Below are positions 32,880 to 44,744 of a DNA stretch of 64,000 bases, in pieces. The stretch's first letter is position 1. Each line of letters starts with the position of its first letter. Where the stretch lies: NCBI GenBank assembly GCA_036924255.1, contig JAUPFN010000009.1, positions 1,205,501 through 1,269,500 of the forward strand, given 5' to 3'. The position numbers were made by a program, and so were the translations under genes. The stretch is from Apodemia mormo. Taxonomy: Eukaryota; Arthropoda; Insecta; Lepidoptera; Riodinidae. The notes beneath the pieces are model-generated. The model searched no databases and was not told the DNA's origin. It was given only the letters and a program-made list of their open reading frames with translations.

Positions 32880-33530
32880 TCAACTAATTTACATTTAATA
32901 CAACTAAATTACATTAACTTTTCAATTATTATCAATTAACCAGTCTGAAACTTGGAGTAAGGTTTCAGTTGTTTCATTTACCAAATTATTTTTATTTTTA
33001 CATTTAATAAGTAGGGTAGTGTTATCGGCAAATAAAAAGCATTCTTGTTTTATACTATCAGGAAAATCATTAATATAAATTAAAAATAGCAAGGGCCCTA
33101 AAATACTGCCCTGTGGTACTCCACAGTTGTTATTTAAGATAGTTTGAAGTATATATTTTTTACGGTTTCTGCATATTTTAGATATTTAAACAAATTGTTT
33201 CCTGTTCTCTAAATAACTCTTTATCCAATCTAAACTTTCCCTTCCCTTTAATGTCATATTTTTCAAGTTTTGGTAATAAAATATTGTGTGAAACAAAATC
33301 AAATGCCTTACCTTAAATTTATTTATTGAGACATTCATTTATACTCTTTATTAAATCAAAACATGCTAATGTAGTAGACCTACCTTTCTTAAATCCATAT
33401 CGATTATTTCTTAATAGGTTAAAATCAAGTAAATAATTAAAAAGTTTTTCACACATAATTTTTTCAAAGATTTTTAAAATGACTGGAATTATCGTATCGC
33501 ATCTATTTCCTTTTTTAAACAATCTAAAAA
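32880..33530 (-). pseudogene. Jockey/CR1-like LINE reverse transcriptase fragment
   Basis: The minus strand encodes, in order, IPVILKIFEKIMCEKL and RYGFKKGRSTTLACFDLIKS (33319-33522), then after a frame change CGVPQGSILGPLLFLIYIND and CFLFADNTTLLI (32930-33125). These are the RT fingers/palm motifs of non-LTR retrotransposons. The catalytic FADD reads FADN, so the second catalytic Asp is lost. No endonuclease is present, and the 3' end abuts a family-A tail. It differs from the LINE at 8931-9998. Confidence 0.88.
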
Positions 33531-34351
33531 GAGGTTGTAAATGAATAATTTGGAGTGATTAATTTGTTAAATTTCTTTGTGTGGGTACACTTATTTTAAG
33601 TTTTGTTTTTCATTCCGATGACCTATTGATGTAGTTTAGGTTCATTAGAGATATTACAGTTTTTATGTTAGACTAAATGTCTCAAAGAGAAAAAAAATTT
33701 GATTTGGCAGTACTTCGACAAAAGTATCAGTGGTCCATGGAGATTTAACGATAGGTTGACCACTTGTCATGCTGTGAGATTTAATACCGTTGACTTTCCA
33801 GGGACTAAAGCCTAACATAGTCAACCGATTTTCTAAAAGGAAATTATCAATTCGGCTGCATGTTTTTTGAGTTTGTTATAATGGTCATTAATAAATCAAT
33901 TAGAAAATTGTTTTTTTGTTAGGGAGGTTATATTGCTCGTCAGTTTCCATGTTTTGTTTTTATTTTTGATGAATATTTGATGCATGATTACGGACATATT
34001 GATTGAGAATTCGGTTGTTGCAGTTTTACGGCGATAAAAATATTGCTGAAAAGAATTTTCTATTAAATATATATAAATTTATTTCTATTAATATTTCTAA
34101 TTTTCTGACAATTTTTTAAGGAGTGCCAATTTTATGTTGTTTTATCGCTCGAATATGCTAACCGTTTACATTGGAACATCACCAAGTATATTTGACTGAC
34201 TGACTAATAGCATACACTACAGTCTTCTTCTCGACTTCTCTAGGCTCATCTAGTGCCATTGCGATAGCGCACACTGCTTCTTTGGCTTATCTTATATAAA
34301 TATAAATATAATATATAAATAACGTGAATGCTAATCTGTAAAATATTTTTT
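33531..34351. other. Non-coding stretch
   Basis: 33830-33870 carries the ttctaaaaggaaattatcaa and ttcggctgcat form of the aaggaggag repeat. No gene. Confidence 0.45.
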
Positions 34352-34712
34352 TTTTATATCATAAGATAGCAAACAAGCAGATGGGTCTCCTGATGGAAAG
34401 AGTCAACCATCGCCTATAGACACCAAAGATGTTAATGGTGCGTTGCTATCTTGTGGCGAGGTCTAATGCCACATGCATAAGTTTACCGGCTACCTTACCC
34501 TCCAAACTGGAACACGACAGCGACAAGCACTGACTCTATTGCGGCAGGAATAGGTAAGGCGGTGGTACCAGACCCGGGCGAGACAATGCAGAACTCTACC
34601 ACCTAGTAGCCACGATGGTAGTGACTCGACAGCCAATCGGTCGCCTTTTACGACCTGCCTGGCAGAACGGCAGTTGGCCTATTCTTCAAAGGAGGCCGGG
34701 ACCAACACGGCG
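34352..34712 (-). mobile_element. Family A repeat, full length (reference copy)
   Basis: Complete in reverse from tatatcataagatagcaaac to gccgggaccaacacggcg, with no internal deletion and few private changes, so it is the best single copy for defining the family. It has no terminal inverted repeats and no clear Pol III A and B boxes. The A-rich 3' end (T-rich here) is the only retroposon-like feature. Confidence 0.93.
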
Positions 34713-35935
34713 AAAACACATAAAAGGTAATTATTGTCTATAAATCCTACCATTGACATTAGGCGTTTTTCTAATACTTGCTTCAAGTATCTTTTGTTAC
34801 GTATACGTTCTATTTTTTAATCATAATATTAGGAAAATTAATTATGATAGTTACATGATCTAAAAATGTAATAACATTCACTCAACAGTTCATCAGATGA
34901 AACTGTTTACAAAACGTTTCATTACGACTCATGTATAGACGATAACATCCAGTGTGCAATTTGCCTATTAAAGTATTTTCTAGGATAATGTTTTTGTCAT
35001 ATTTTACCAACTTATGTACCTTTTTAACGGGAAGTTAGAAATGTCAGCAAAATCCTAGAATAGTAATGTTAATGTTAGAAATTTAAATTTTTGTTTCAAT
35101 TCATGATTAGCAGGTAAGTAGGCAGAATCAGGTTTAAGATTGATCAGTATAAATGACTAAAACAATCTCATTACAAATTAAATTACATGTGAACATAAAA
35201 TAATTACAAACGCGATCCAAAAATCGCTCAACATGGCTGAAGTTTTCACGTAAAAAAATTGAAACACGACGTTATAGTATTTAAGTTATAAGACCCCGTG
35301 TACATATAGAACCATGTTTCGAATCCGTTATTCTATAAACAAATTATTTATATTAACAATGCATTCCATACGAAGTAAGTAAAATCAATCAAATACAAAA
35401 TGTAACGATTAGGACAGACTCGTCTCTACATCTCCATTTATAATTATCGCTATAGAAAGATACTTTTGCATTTCCAAAATAAAACTTGGTATTTGTGATA
35501 AGTCTGGAAATGAACTATATTAATGACATTAGTGGAATTTTATATATTAATTACATCAACAAAATATTATGTTCTCAAACAATTAATTCAAATGTCTTCA
35601 ACGATTTAATAATATAATATTAATAATTGTACATGTTAATTAAATGTGTGACATGTTAGCAAACTCTAAAAATGTATTTAATTTAAATATCCATCGTAAT
35701 ATTTGCTGAAACAATATCGTCGACATTTTACCGTCTAGATTTCAACCTGCACATTTCTATTGTTTTATATATTTGATTTCTATTTGAGTTGCCATTCACA
35801 AAAAACAAACATTTACGAATTAAAATAGAGTAAGCTTATTTGCCTAGCAGGAACAATATTTAAATTAAAATTAAAAAAAGTTAAGCATTCTTTATGATCT
35901 AAAAAGTTTTCGGAACCGGTGTTTGATATGATATT
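34713..35935. other. Non-coding stretch
   Basis: AT-rich; no gene or repeat recognised. Confidence 0.45.
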
Positions 35936-36222
35936 CTTTTATACCAAAAGATAGCAAACAAGATGGATTTTCTGAGGCTTAGACAAAGTGACGCTCCGTA
36001 GTGAAATTATATCAAAATTTTTCATTTTCTCTGAGCATAAGGTTGCCGATGACGATTAAATACACTGCAGCGGTGATACAAAATATCTGGGCAAGACGTT
36101 GCGCAACACTGCAACTTAGTAGTTGCGATGGTAGTGATACCTATAGCCAATCGTTCGCCCTGTACAAACTGTCTGGTAGAATGGCAGAAGGTCTATTCAT
36201 AAATCGGGTCCGGACCAATACG
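35936..36222 (-). mobile_element. Family A repeat, strongly decayed
   Basis: Only gatagcaaacaagatggatt, gggcaagacgttgcgcaaca, gtagttgcgatggtagtgat and ctgtctggtagaatggcag are recognisable. The middle is replaced or deleted. The 131-codon frame starting at 36001 runs through it. Confidence 0.65.
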
Positions 36223-36718
36223 CGCAAAAAAGTAAAAATTAAGTCAGTAGTTTTTATCAGACTACGACAATGGTCTACCGCAGCGAGTCTCCTCTCGTTA
36301 CATCTAGCCACGAAACAGCGATGTAATCGCATTTTCTCCAGCACGTCGGTCACAGCTCCGAGTGTGGCTCGCCGCATAGCACTGGTCCCCACTTGACGTG
36401 AGCTATATCTCCATAGACTAGCTACATTATAGACACTACATTAGGATATGATATAATTAAACAAAAATATTCAAAAAATATAGATAATGTGTTAACGTAA
36501 ATCACATTTTTCAGTATTGACCCAGTCCTTTATGTAAAATAAACTGTCCTCGAAAAGTTCTCACTAAATATTATTTTGCAACTACATTGACCACAAGATG
36601 ATTTATGTGCTAATTTACTGCCTACCTTATTCAGCAAGTTGGAACATGTTAGTTGTAAGCACTGATGTTTTGGTAATCAAAATATGTAAAGAGGTAATAA
36701 TATTATAATATTATATTA
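36223..36718. other. Unassigned stretch with a 50-codon uninterrupted minus-strand segment
   Basis: 36230-36420 is less AT-rich than its surroundings. On the minus strand it reads GTSAMRRATLGAVTDVLEKM and continues HRCFVARCNERRLAAVDH. I do not recognise a family. It may be an exon fragment, a transposon UTR, or chance. Confidence 0.25.
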
Positions 36719-36720
36719 TA

Positions 36721-38387
36721 CAAGGTGGCCAGAAAAGTGACATCCAAAATGTTTCTTTTAAGTGCCTCGTATTGAAACGTATCTGAGTCACTATTATATA
36801 TGTTCTACGATTTTTCATAGTTTCTGAGTTACGAATTTTTAATTAATTCTTGCAAAATTCTAACCGGGTCAGCTACAATAATAACTGAAAAAAAGTAGAA
36901 CGTTTCTTCGATTATTTTTTTTTGCTGCTAAATCAGAGATGAACTGTGCATTTATGCATAAAATAAACAGCCCCATAACTTTAATAGAAGTTACTAAAAA
37001 ATTACCTGAATTTGAGAATTTATGTTAAGTGATTTATCATTTATATTTTCATCTTGAACATTAAAAAACCGAAATGGCAATTTCCTAATTTTTAAGTAGC
37101 TTCAAAAATGCATCGCCCATGCGAATCGTGAAGTCTTCAGACATTTAACAAAGGAGAATGATGAAGCTTATAATACAAATTTGGCCTAAAATGCAACACA
37201 TGACGATAGCTGCTTACCTAACTATAATACATTATTAATTTCTTCTGAAATGTAAATTATATCGTGGACACTTTTTATAATACTAAAATTCACAAAACTC
37301 CTTTAAAGATTAATATTACTTGAATTTACAACTGTTACATTCCATTTTAAGCCACCCATATCGCAATATATCATCAACATAAATATAATTCATTTTTGTA
37401 TTACTCAACATGAAGATTATTTGATTTTAACCACTTAAAAGTTAAAAAACAAAATAACTTTCGTTTACATTAAAATGTTTATCACTCATTTACAGTGTAA
37501 ATAGATGACACTTTTTTGTTTTTTATTTCTTTCGGATGATACTAAGAGTATTTTTTTGTACAGCCTTCTATGTTGTAGGTTTCGACTATAATAATAATTA
37601 TTTTAATTTTTGTTCCATTTTATACAATAGTTTGTTTAAAATTTTGCGTCTTACCTATCCGACATGCTTATAATTTATTTTGGTTGGTCAGAAATAAAAG
37701 AAAGTGTTAATTTTAAGGCAGAAAAGAAAAATCTTTGCTTGATTTAGAAATAAGGAAAAGTGTACAAGTTTGATTAGTTTCATGACTATCCAACTAAAAT
37801 CCTTTTAAAATTAACTTGTTATTAAAAAGTGTCCGTTGAATTCTAATATTGACTTATTTTAAATTGAACTAATTTAATAATTTCGGGTGACGCCATATTT
37901 TTGTAACCCTTTTAGGCCAATCTCATCACTCTCCTTTCCATTTCGTTGTCTTTGATGGCTGATTTCAGCGAAAAAAGGCCAATGACGAACATTTTTTTAA
38001 TATTATTATAAAAGCATAGAGTCTAGAGTATTTTTAGAAGCTACTTATAAATTTAGAAATTGCCAACATAAATTTAAATTATAACTCGATTAACATAAAT
38101 TCTCAAATTAAGTTCATTTTTTAGTAACTTCCAATAAATTTACGGGGCTGTTTATTTAATGCATAAATGCACAATTTATAGAGCAGGAGCAGCAGCATTT
38201 AGTAGCAAAAAAAATAATGGAAGAAACCTACTTTAAAAAAAAATGTAGTAGATCCGGTCAGAATTTTGCAAAAATGCATTAAAAATTCGTAACTCAAAAA
38301 TTATGAAAAATCATAGAACCTATATAGGGGTGATTCAGATACCTCTCAATACGAGGCATCTGAAAAAATTTTTGGGCATCACTTTTG
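36721..38387. mobile_element. 1.67-kb foldback element with very long inverted arms
   Basis: The left end (caaggtggccagaaaagtga, catcc... tgcctcgtattga) is the reverse complement of the right end (tcaatacgaggcatctgaaa ... gggcatcacttttg). Pairing continues with indels for several hundred base pairs: cataaaataaacagcccc pairs with ggggctgtttatttaatg, caatttcctaatttttaagt pairs with acttataaatttagaaattg, and ggacactttttataat pairs with attaaaaagtgtcc. TA precedes the left end and follows the right end. The right terminus lacks 11 bp (ctggccacctt). There is no coding capacity. It fits a Tc1/mariner-type foldback or long MITE. Confidence 0.85.
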
Positions 38388-38427
38388 TACATAAAATTTT
38401 TGATATTGACATATACATTGACAGATT

Positions 38428-38492
38428 AAACTATTGCTTGTCCTAAAATATACACGGTGGCCCCTTGTATATTTTAGGACAAACAATAGTTT
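38428..38492. repeat. 26-bp hairpin with ggtggcccc loop
   Basis: The arms 38428-38453 and 38467-38492 match with one mismatch. The loop acggtggcccctt shares ggtggcc with the terminus of the adjacent foldback element. It may be a tiny deletion derivative of a related transposon consisting of little more than two opposed ends. Confidence 0.8.
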
Positions 38493-38996
38493 TATCTTCA
38501 TAATTGATCCCTACTTACATCAACAAAACTTAAAATATCATATTACTACCTCGATAGTTATTTAGTTTAGCTCAGATTGTAAATTGAATCCATGGTTTCC
38601 CACACCTAGTTCCAGTAAAATGATATTAGCTTTACATGTAAAATATCTGTTTGCAGTCTGGTGGTGGAGAATTAATACTCATATGAATGGATATTTGATA
38701 TGATATATATTGATATATATTTTTATGTATAATATTTCACAATTCAATTTAACAAAATGGATATTCATATCTGGAAATAAAGAATTATTATTATTATTAA
38801 TAGAAGATGATTGGGTTTCACCATACATGTCTCCGGCCTGTAAACTGGTAAATCTTGGTAAACCAAGACAGATAAGTTCAAAATGTCATTGAGAAGTCTG
38901 AGCTGTTACTTTTTAAATTTTTATTTCATAATTTACTAATTTATAAATAATCGTGCTTTTTTTCTTCGATATGAACATACTGTTATACACAATATG

Positions 38997-39000
<4 letters not shown>
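38493..39000. other. Non-coding spacer
   Basis: AT-rich; nothing recognised. Confidence 0.4.

Positions 39001-39072
<72 letters not shown>
39001..39072. repeat. (TA)n microsatellite, 36 units
   Basis: Pure TA run. It is bordered by aatatgttca on the left and aacaactgttatacatactg followed by tataacagtt on the right, the latter an imperfect inverted pair. Confidence 0.97.
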
Positions 39073-39073
<1 letters not shown>

Positions 39074-40431
39074 CAACTGTTATACATACTGTATAACAGT
39101 TACGGCAAAATCGGGTTTTTGGGCGAACAGAGTGCTCGGTCAGATTTTAAATTTGTGGGCTTAGAGCATGTGTCTCCTCTGAGATCGAAACTTGGCTTTA
39201 GGACAGTAGGTATTTTAACGATATGTGATAGAATGTGGATTATTAACTCTTGAGCAGAGTCTCGGAGTTTTGTGGGTCTAAGCATTCGACCGCGACGCTA
39301 CCAGCGGCTGCGATGACGTGATATCGAAGTAATGAGATCATTAGGTTCGTATTCATATTCGTAGTGTATGCAAATAGAACTAACTGAGATTATCTATTAT
39401 CACCAAAGTACACGGAAACTAGGCTAGAATAAAAAATCCACAATGAAAATAAAATGAATGGAGTTTCTCCATTTTTATTCTATGAACCCACTTGAATCTC
39501 AGTCTCGGTTGTTCGGATGAAATCGGTCGCGGTTGCACTGAATGGCGAGTGCTGTACAATTACTGTGTACAAGCCAAAAATTTTATATCACGCTCATATT
39601 TCTTACAGATAATGCCTACAATCCCGTACACATAAATCTGTTTCGAGACGGGACAATTTTAACACCATTCAGGACAAAAATCCTATGTTAACTGAACATA
39701 ATGTTTTTGTACGTGAAATGAATATAACGTATTGTTGGAAGTTTCACAAAAAATGTAATTGTGAATCCAACAATGGACGTCGATTTAATGCACATAGGAC
39801 TTATAGTGATATTATTAATGAGACTCTTACACATCCCTTAAGCATTATCTAATCAGAAAATACATATTACCATGTTAGTGTCTTCAAGAGTATATGGATG
39901 AATTGGAAATTGTTAAATATTCCAGTTTTCTGCGACAGTTGAAGATGTAGATGAGTAATTTTCACCATCGCCATATTTGGCACCCTTAAAATGTTAATTA
40001 CAATTACGAGGTCTGACAACTGCACATACTCTCCAAGAACGAAGATTAATATACCTCTGTTCAACATAGAAGGATTTAACGTAGATTTATTTAGATGGAA
40101 AAAGTCGATTTTTTGTGTAATTTGAAATTCAAAGCTGGAATTACATGATCAGGTGAAACAGAAAACTACTGCTGCATTAAAATATGTAGTACTAGGTTTT
40201 ATTCAATCAAGCAAGATACTGTTTGAAATAGTTACAAATTTGTGAATTCAGTTCCTTTACACTGGTATCCCCGAACTTGCAACAAAATAGCAATGACGGG
40301 TAGATTGAGCAAAATAGCCTTTCTTTCAGACTCCGACGCTCGAGAGTGCAATACGCTCCTCACAGTTGGCCTCCGAAAAAGAAATGATTTAAATATAATT
40401 CTAGGAATGTGCAACAAATTGCTTTCCCCGT
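39073..40431. other. Non-coding stretch
   Basis: No gene or known repeat. A 61-codon minus frame at 39100-39285 and a plus frame near 40242 show no recognisable motif. Confidence 0.4.
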
Positions 40432-40782
40432 GTTGGACCCAGGCTCCTTTGAAGAATGGATCAACTGTCATTTTGCCAGGCAATTCGTAAGAGGCGGCCG
40501 ATTGGTTATACAAGTCACTACCATCGCGGCTACTAGGTGCTAGAGTTCGGCATTATCTCGTCCGGGTCTGATACCACCGCCTTACCTATTCTTGCCGCAA
40601 TAGCGTCAGTGCTTTTCACTGTCGTGTCGCGGTTTAGAGGGTAAGGTAGCGGGTAAAATTATGCATGTGGCAATAATCATCGCCACAAGATAGCAACGCA
40701 CCATTAATATCTTTGGTGTCTATAGGCGATGGTTGACTCCATCAGAAGACCCATCTGCTTGCTATCTTATGATATAAAAATA
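40432..40782 (+). mobile_element. Family A repeat, nearly complete
   Basis: From gtgttggacccaggctcctt to tgcttgctatcttatgatat. Missing tttcc before atcagaagacccatc. The short open frames over its 5' end are artefacts. Confidence 0.9.
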
Positions 40783-41484
40783 AAAAAAAACAGAATTTTA
40801 AGAAAATGCATTTTTTAATTAATACCTTATCAGAATGTTAGGATAGAATAAAGTTGTTAGAATATTTAATTTTACATTTAAATTATTTGAGAAATAGAAA
40901 CTACGAATTTATGTTTTATTATCAGATTATTATTTAGAGTATTTTTTTTAATTATCTAAGAAATAGAAATATAGAAAAAATAGATATATTTAATACAAAT
41001 TGGTTTTGTAGGTCGTATGAGCTAAGAGCATTGCCTTTCGACAGTTATGTCAGAAGTAAAGTATTGTGGGTAGTAATAAAAATATCAAAAGCAGTCACGG
41101 ATATCTACTTGGTCCATACTATTGAAACTTGAACGAAAATCACTTCACATCCACCGTATCTACGATTTTAAATTGTCGATCTTTTGTTCTTTATTGCTCT
41201 GATTGATCACTGGATTCCACGAATTTGGAAAATTAAATCATTGTCTATTAAAATTAGAATGTTTCTTAATTTAAATCGAATCACTGGATTCCAAGCAGGA
41301 GACAACTTAAATCCGTCTTCTCTGTTGAAATTGAATGAATCCAGTGATCAGCAGAATAAAGCCTTTGCACCTGCAAACAAATAAGGTCCAAGATACGGTT
41401 AGTGTTGTGTGTAGGCTAAATTCGAAAAAACAAGACCAGAAGGGGGTAGATGAAAATGAAAACTCGCTGCTCCAGTCTGCTCGT
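40783..41484. other. Non-coding stretch
   Basis: A word is repeated locally (ttatttagagtatttttttta, attatctaagaaatagaaat / aattatttgagaaatagaaac). The phrase gatcactggattcca occurs at ~41204 and cactggattccaag at ~41282, with the inverted form gaatccagtgatca at 41337-41350. No gene. Confidence 0.4.
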
Positions 41485-41555
41485 GACCACGGTCAATGTA
41501 ACTTGGCCGAAACGTCGAGCTTTACAAGTAAGTTCTATATATATACGCGTTATTG
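41485..41555 (+). repeat. Repeat pair member (with 25506-25605)
   Basis: ctcgtgaccacggtcaatgt, aacttggcc, then gaaacgtcgagctttacaag, collinear with the reverse of 25506-25605. The following ~41610-41690 segment (gggtggactaatgtgccgct, ggggt) resembles 21900-21950 inside the Penelope-like insertion (ggttggacaattgtgccact, ggggt), linking the two. Confidence 0.6.
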
Positions 41556-41690
41556 ACCCGTTTATATATTTAAAAAAGAGTAAATAATTTTTGTGTTACT
41601 GCTTTTTCTGCTGGCGTGGATGAAAGTGTGGAAGACATGGGTGGACTAATGTGCCGCTGGGGTTTTGTTGATCTTGTGTTGTGCAGTGTT

Positions 41691-42125
41691 TTCGTATTTT
41701 GAATGTATTATTAGTAATCTCTTTGGCTGTACTGAAAGTAACTGGCTAGTTTTAATACCATTAAATATTACATTTTGAAGATACAATAAATTTAAAAAAA
41801 AACAGTAGCAGTCGTGGGACTGCCGATAGAAGTGAAAACGGAACTATTAAGTTGAGAGTAATTAAAACTATATAACTATATAAAGCGTCCAACGCGCACA
41901 TAATACAGTCAGAAATAGTCGATGTATTAGTGTATACGTGTACACAGGCTACTGCGCGTGCGCTAGTCTGGCTCTCCATAGCTATAGATATACTATTATC
42001 ATTAGCATGTCGGTGACGCGAACCGAGGATTTTACCCTCTACCAAAACGCTCAACGCGCCTAAAGAAGTTTTCACTTCAAAAAACTAGTTCCCGCTATTT
42101 TTCAATTGTTTTTCAAGCAAGCGAA
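41691..42125. other. Unassigned stretch before the mariner remnant
   Basis: Contains a GC-richer block (41900-42060: tgcgcgtgcgctagtctggc, gacgcgaaccgaggatttta). No gene or named repeat. The word tgttttcgtattttgaatgt at ~41688 vaguely resembles the mariner 3' end reversed, but this is too weak to call a TIR. Confidence 0.35.
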
Positions 42126-43141
42126 ATGAACGTGACGTGACGTGAATGTGACGAAGAAATTCGGTACACTTTATAGTTTTATTACAAAAAAAAGGCAAAA
42201 TGCAAAGAACGCCGCGAATAAAATTTGTGCGGTTCATGAACCTAATATGGTATCGATAAGAGTAGCACAAATGTGGTTCAAGCTTTCAAGTCTGGAAATT
42301 TTAGTGCGAAAGATGGGGTTCGCTCTGGACGCCCTGTCGCAGATAAAATGAGTCTTTGAGAATCTTTGAGAAAATGAAAAAAAACAAGATTGACATATTA
42401 GTAGCTACGACATTGCCAAAGAACTGGATGTTGATCACGAAACAGTTTTACGTCATTAACGAAAGTCTAAGTACAAGAAAAAACTTGACATTTCGGTACA
42501 ACATGATTTCACTAAGAGAAACCTAATGCAACGTGTTTCCATTTGCGATTCTTTGTTGAAACGTAACATTCCAAACCATTCCTTAAACAGTTGATTACGG
42601 GTGATGAATAATGTGCGAAAAAGATCATGGTCAAGGCATGGACAAGCCCCACAGGTCGTGGCAAAGCCCAGCCTGACTCGGAACAAAGTGATGCTATGTG
42701 TATGGTGGGATTGGAAAGGAATCGTCCACTATAAGTATTTGCCACCGGGTAAAACTATCAATTCTGGCCTCTACTGTTAACAACTGATAAGATTAAAAAG
42801 CTATTAAGAAAAACCGGCCGTAGCTGGTGAGTAGGAAGGGCGTGGTGTTCTACTATGACAACGCTAGAACGCACTCATCTATAGCCACGCAACAAATATT
42901 GAGAGAGCTTCATGGGATGCGTTGATGCATCCTCCGTATAGCCCTGACCTTGTTCTATCAGATTTCCACCTGTTTCGGTCATTGCTGAACTCTTTAGGAA
43001 GCATAAAGATAACCTCAAAAGAACACTGTGAACACTACCTGTCAGATTTTTTTAGTCAAAAATCTCAAAATTTCTACGGGAATGGGGTCATGGTACTACC
43101 GACAAGATGGCAATAAGTCATTGATCAAAACGGCGTATACA
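42126..43141 (+). pseudogene. mariner (D,D34D) transposase, degenerate
   Basis: In pieces over all three frames, the mariner transposase can be followed from the N-terminal helix-turn-helix (NAKNAANKICAVHEPN, VSIRVAQMWFK) through the GDE site (tgatgaata at ~42602, now followed by a stop) and the second Asp in YDNARTHSSIATQ (~42860) to MHPPYSPDLVLSDFHLFRSL, which supplies the third Asp (here in PDLVLSDF). The C-terminal KSQNFYGNGVMVLPTRWQ matches the usual end. Length (~1.0 kb) is normal. Multiple frameshifts and stops make it inactive. Subfamily not determined. Confidence 0.9.
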
Positions 43142-43235
43142 TATTATAAATAAATAAAAAATTATACCTAAAAAAATATTTTCCTATGTATGAACAATAC
43201 GAAAATACTTTTGCCCCGAACTTATATGAGAATAT
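43142..43235 (+). mobile_element. mariner 3' UTR and probable right terminus
   Basis: The pseudogene is followed by tatgaacaatacgaaaatac and ttttgccccgaacttata. A TIR ending near 43225 is plausible because mariner ends commonly contain a gaaaatacttttg-like word. No matching left terminus was found. Confidence 0.4.
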
Positions 43236-44110
43236 ATTTAAGGCGAGGCATTGGGATAAACAGGAAAAAACTGGTTTGCTAAATCACGTCTTTTGTATTG
43301 ATTGTTATACAACAATTTTTCAAAAATTACACGATATACCTAAAGATATTATCTAAGGAAATGTGCTAATTTATTACATGATAGAATGTACTTAACTTGA
43401 TCATATAAAATTCAGAAAAATGGCTAAACAATCTCTAAAACAAATAATTTGTTAATAATTTTCTACTTTTCCATGAGATTTTTATATGGTGATACAATTA
43501 AATACACAAAAGAATGTATTAAATTTTGGTTTTCAGCTGAAGTCCTATATTTACTTATCCGAAAATTAACACGTTTCCCAGCGGTTTCAGTACATACCGC
43601 GCCGCCCATTTCCTATAGAATTGACGCGCGTCAAAATACCTTGCCGAACAAATATATTTTTTTACCAATTGATACAAGTTAATATTATTATGTGTATAAG
43701 AAATAAAAATGAAAAAAGAATAGAGCACTTTAAGATACCCACATCACACATTTACAGCAGAATCATTTTTTATTTTTGGATTAATACCAACATCATGAAT
43801 TATACCTATTCTATATAAATTGCAATTCAGGCGATCAAAAGATTACTTCCAGATTATTAGAAGACCTATTAATTCCAGAGTGATATTTTTACGTGTACAT
43901 ATTTTACCCTGGGCTTTTTGTTGCCATAATCCACTCTTTTTATAACGAATGTAGGCTAGCCAATTTAAAACCCCCAAGCCTGTTTGGCTTTCCTCGTTGT
44001 ACCGATCTTCATTGTACAGTTATACTAAAAACTACATAAATTTATTCAATATTTCATAAATGTTATATTTTTAATAGCTGTAATTAAAACAATGTATATC
44101 AACATTATTT
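43236..44110. other. Non-coding stretch
   Basis: AT-rich; nothing recognised. Confidence 0.4.
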
Positions 44111-44196
44111 AGTTATTTACTTACGTTATTGCAAACTTTTATTTATAAATATTTTTACACATAAATAAAAGTTGGCAATAACTTAAGTAAATAACT
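44111..44196. repeat. 36-bp inverted repeat
   Basis: The arms 44111-44146 and 44161-44196 match with two mismatches around a 14-bp spacer. Possible small MITE remnant; no target duplication identified. Confidence 0.8.
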
Positions 44197-44275
44197 ATTC
44201 AATTTTTAATTACTGATGATTGAATTCTTAATTAATGATACCAATTTATTCTCAAGTAAATATCTACCCCATATA

Positions 44276-44406
44276 TTGGTCCAGGCATCCTTTAACGAAT
44301 AAACCATTTGCCATTCTACCAGGCAGTTTGTTAGAGGCGAACCATTCGCTATGTGAGTTACAACCATTGTGGATTATGGTACTGCATTGTCTCCCCCAGG
44401 TCCCAC
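44276..44406 (+). mobile_element. Family A repeat, 5' third, diverged
   Basis: ttggtccaggcatcctttaa, tttgccattctaccaggcag and gtcccaccgccttg, then an abrupt switch into a family-A copy of opposite orientation. Confidence 0.75.
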
Positions 44407-44732
44407 CGCCTTGGTGGAAAGAGTCAACCATCGCCTATAGACACCAAAGATGTTAATGGTGCGTTGCTATCTTGTGGCGATGTCTAATGCCACATGCATA
44501 AGTTTACCGGATACCTTGCCCTCTAAACTGGAAGACGACAGCGACAAGCACTGACGCTATTGCGACAGGAATAGGCAAGGCGGTGGTACCAGACCCGGGC
44601 TAAGCAATGCAAAACTCTGCTACCTAGTAGCCGTTATGGTAGTGACTCGCATAGCCAAATGGTCACCTTTTGCGACCTGCCTGGCAGAACGGCGGTTGGT
44701 CCATTCTTCAAAGGAGCCCGAAATCAACGCGG
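44407..44732 (-). mobile_element. Family A repeat fused head-on to the previous copy
   Basis: Begins within the repeat at gtggaaagagtcaaccatcg (the first ~40 bp of this orientation are missing) and continues to caaaggagcccgaaatcaac, then gcggtg. The junction at 44406/44407 lies within one word (caccgccttg/gtggaaagag), so the two were joined without spacer. Confidence 0.88.
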
Positions 44733-44744
44733 TGAAAACTTGTC

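Noticed and set aside
36001..36396. 131-codon plus frame as a gene
   Set aside because: Its first half is a decayed family-A repeat read through; the second half is antisense to the slightly more plausible minus frame.
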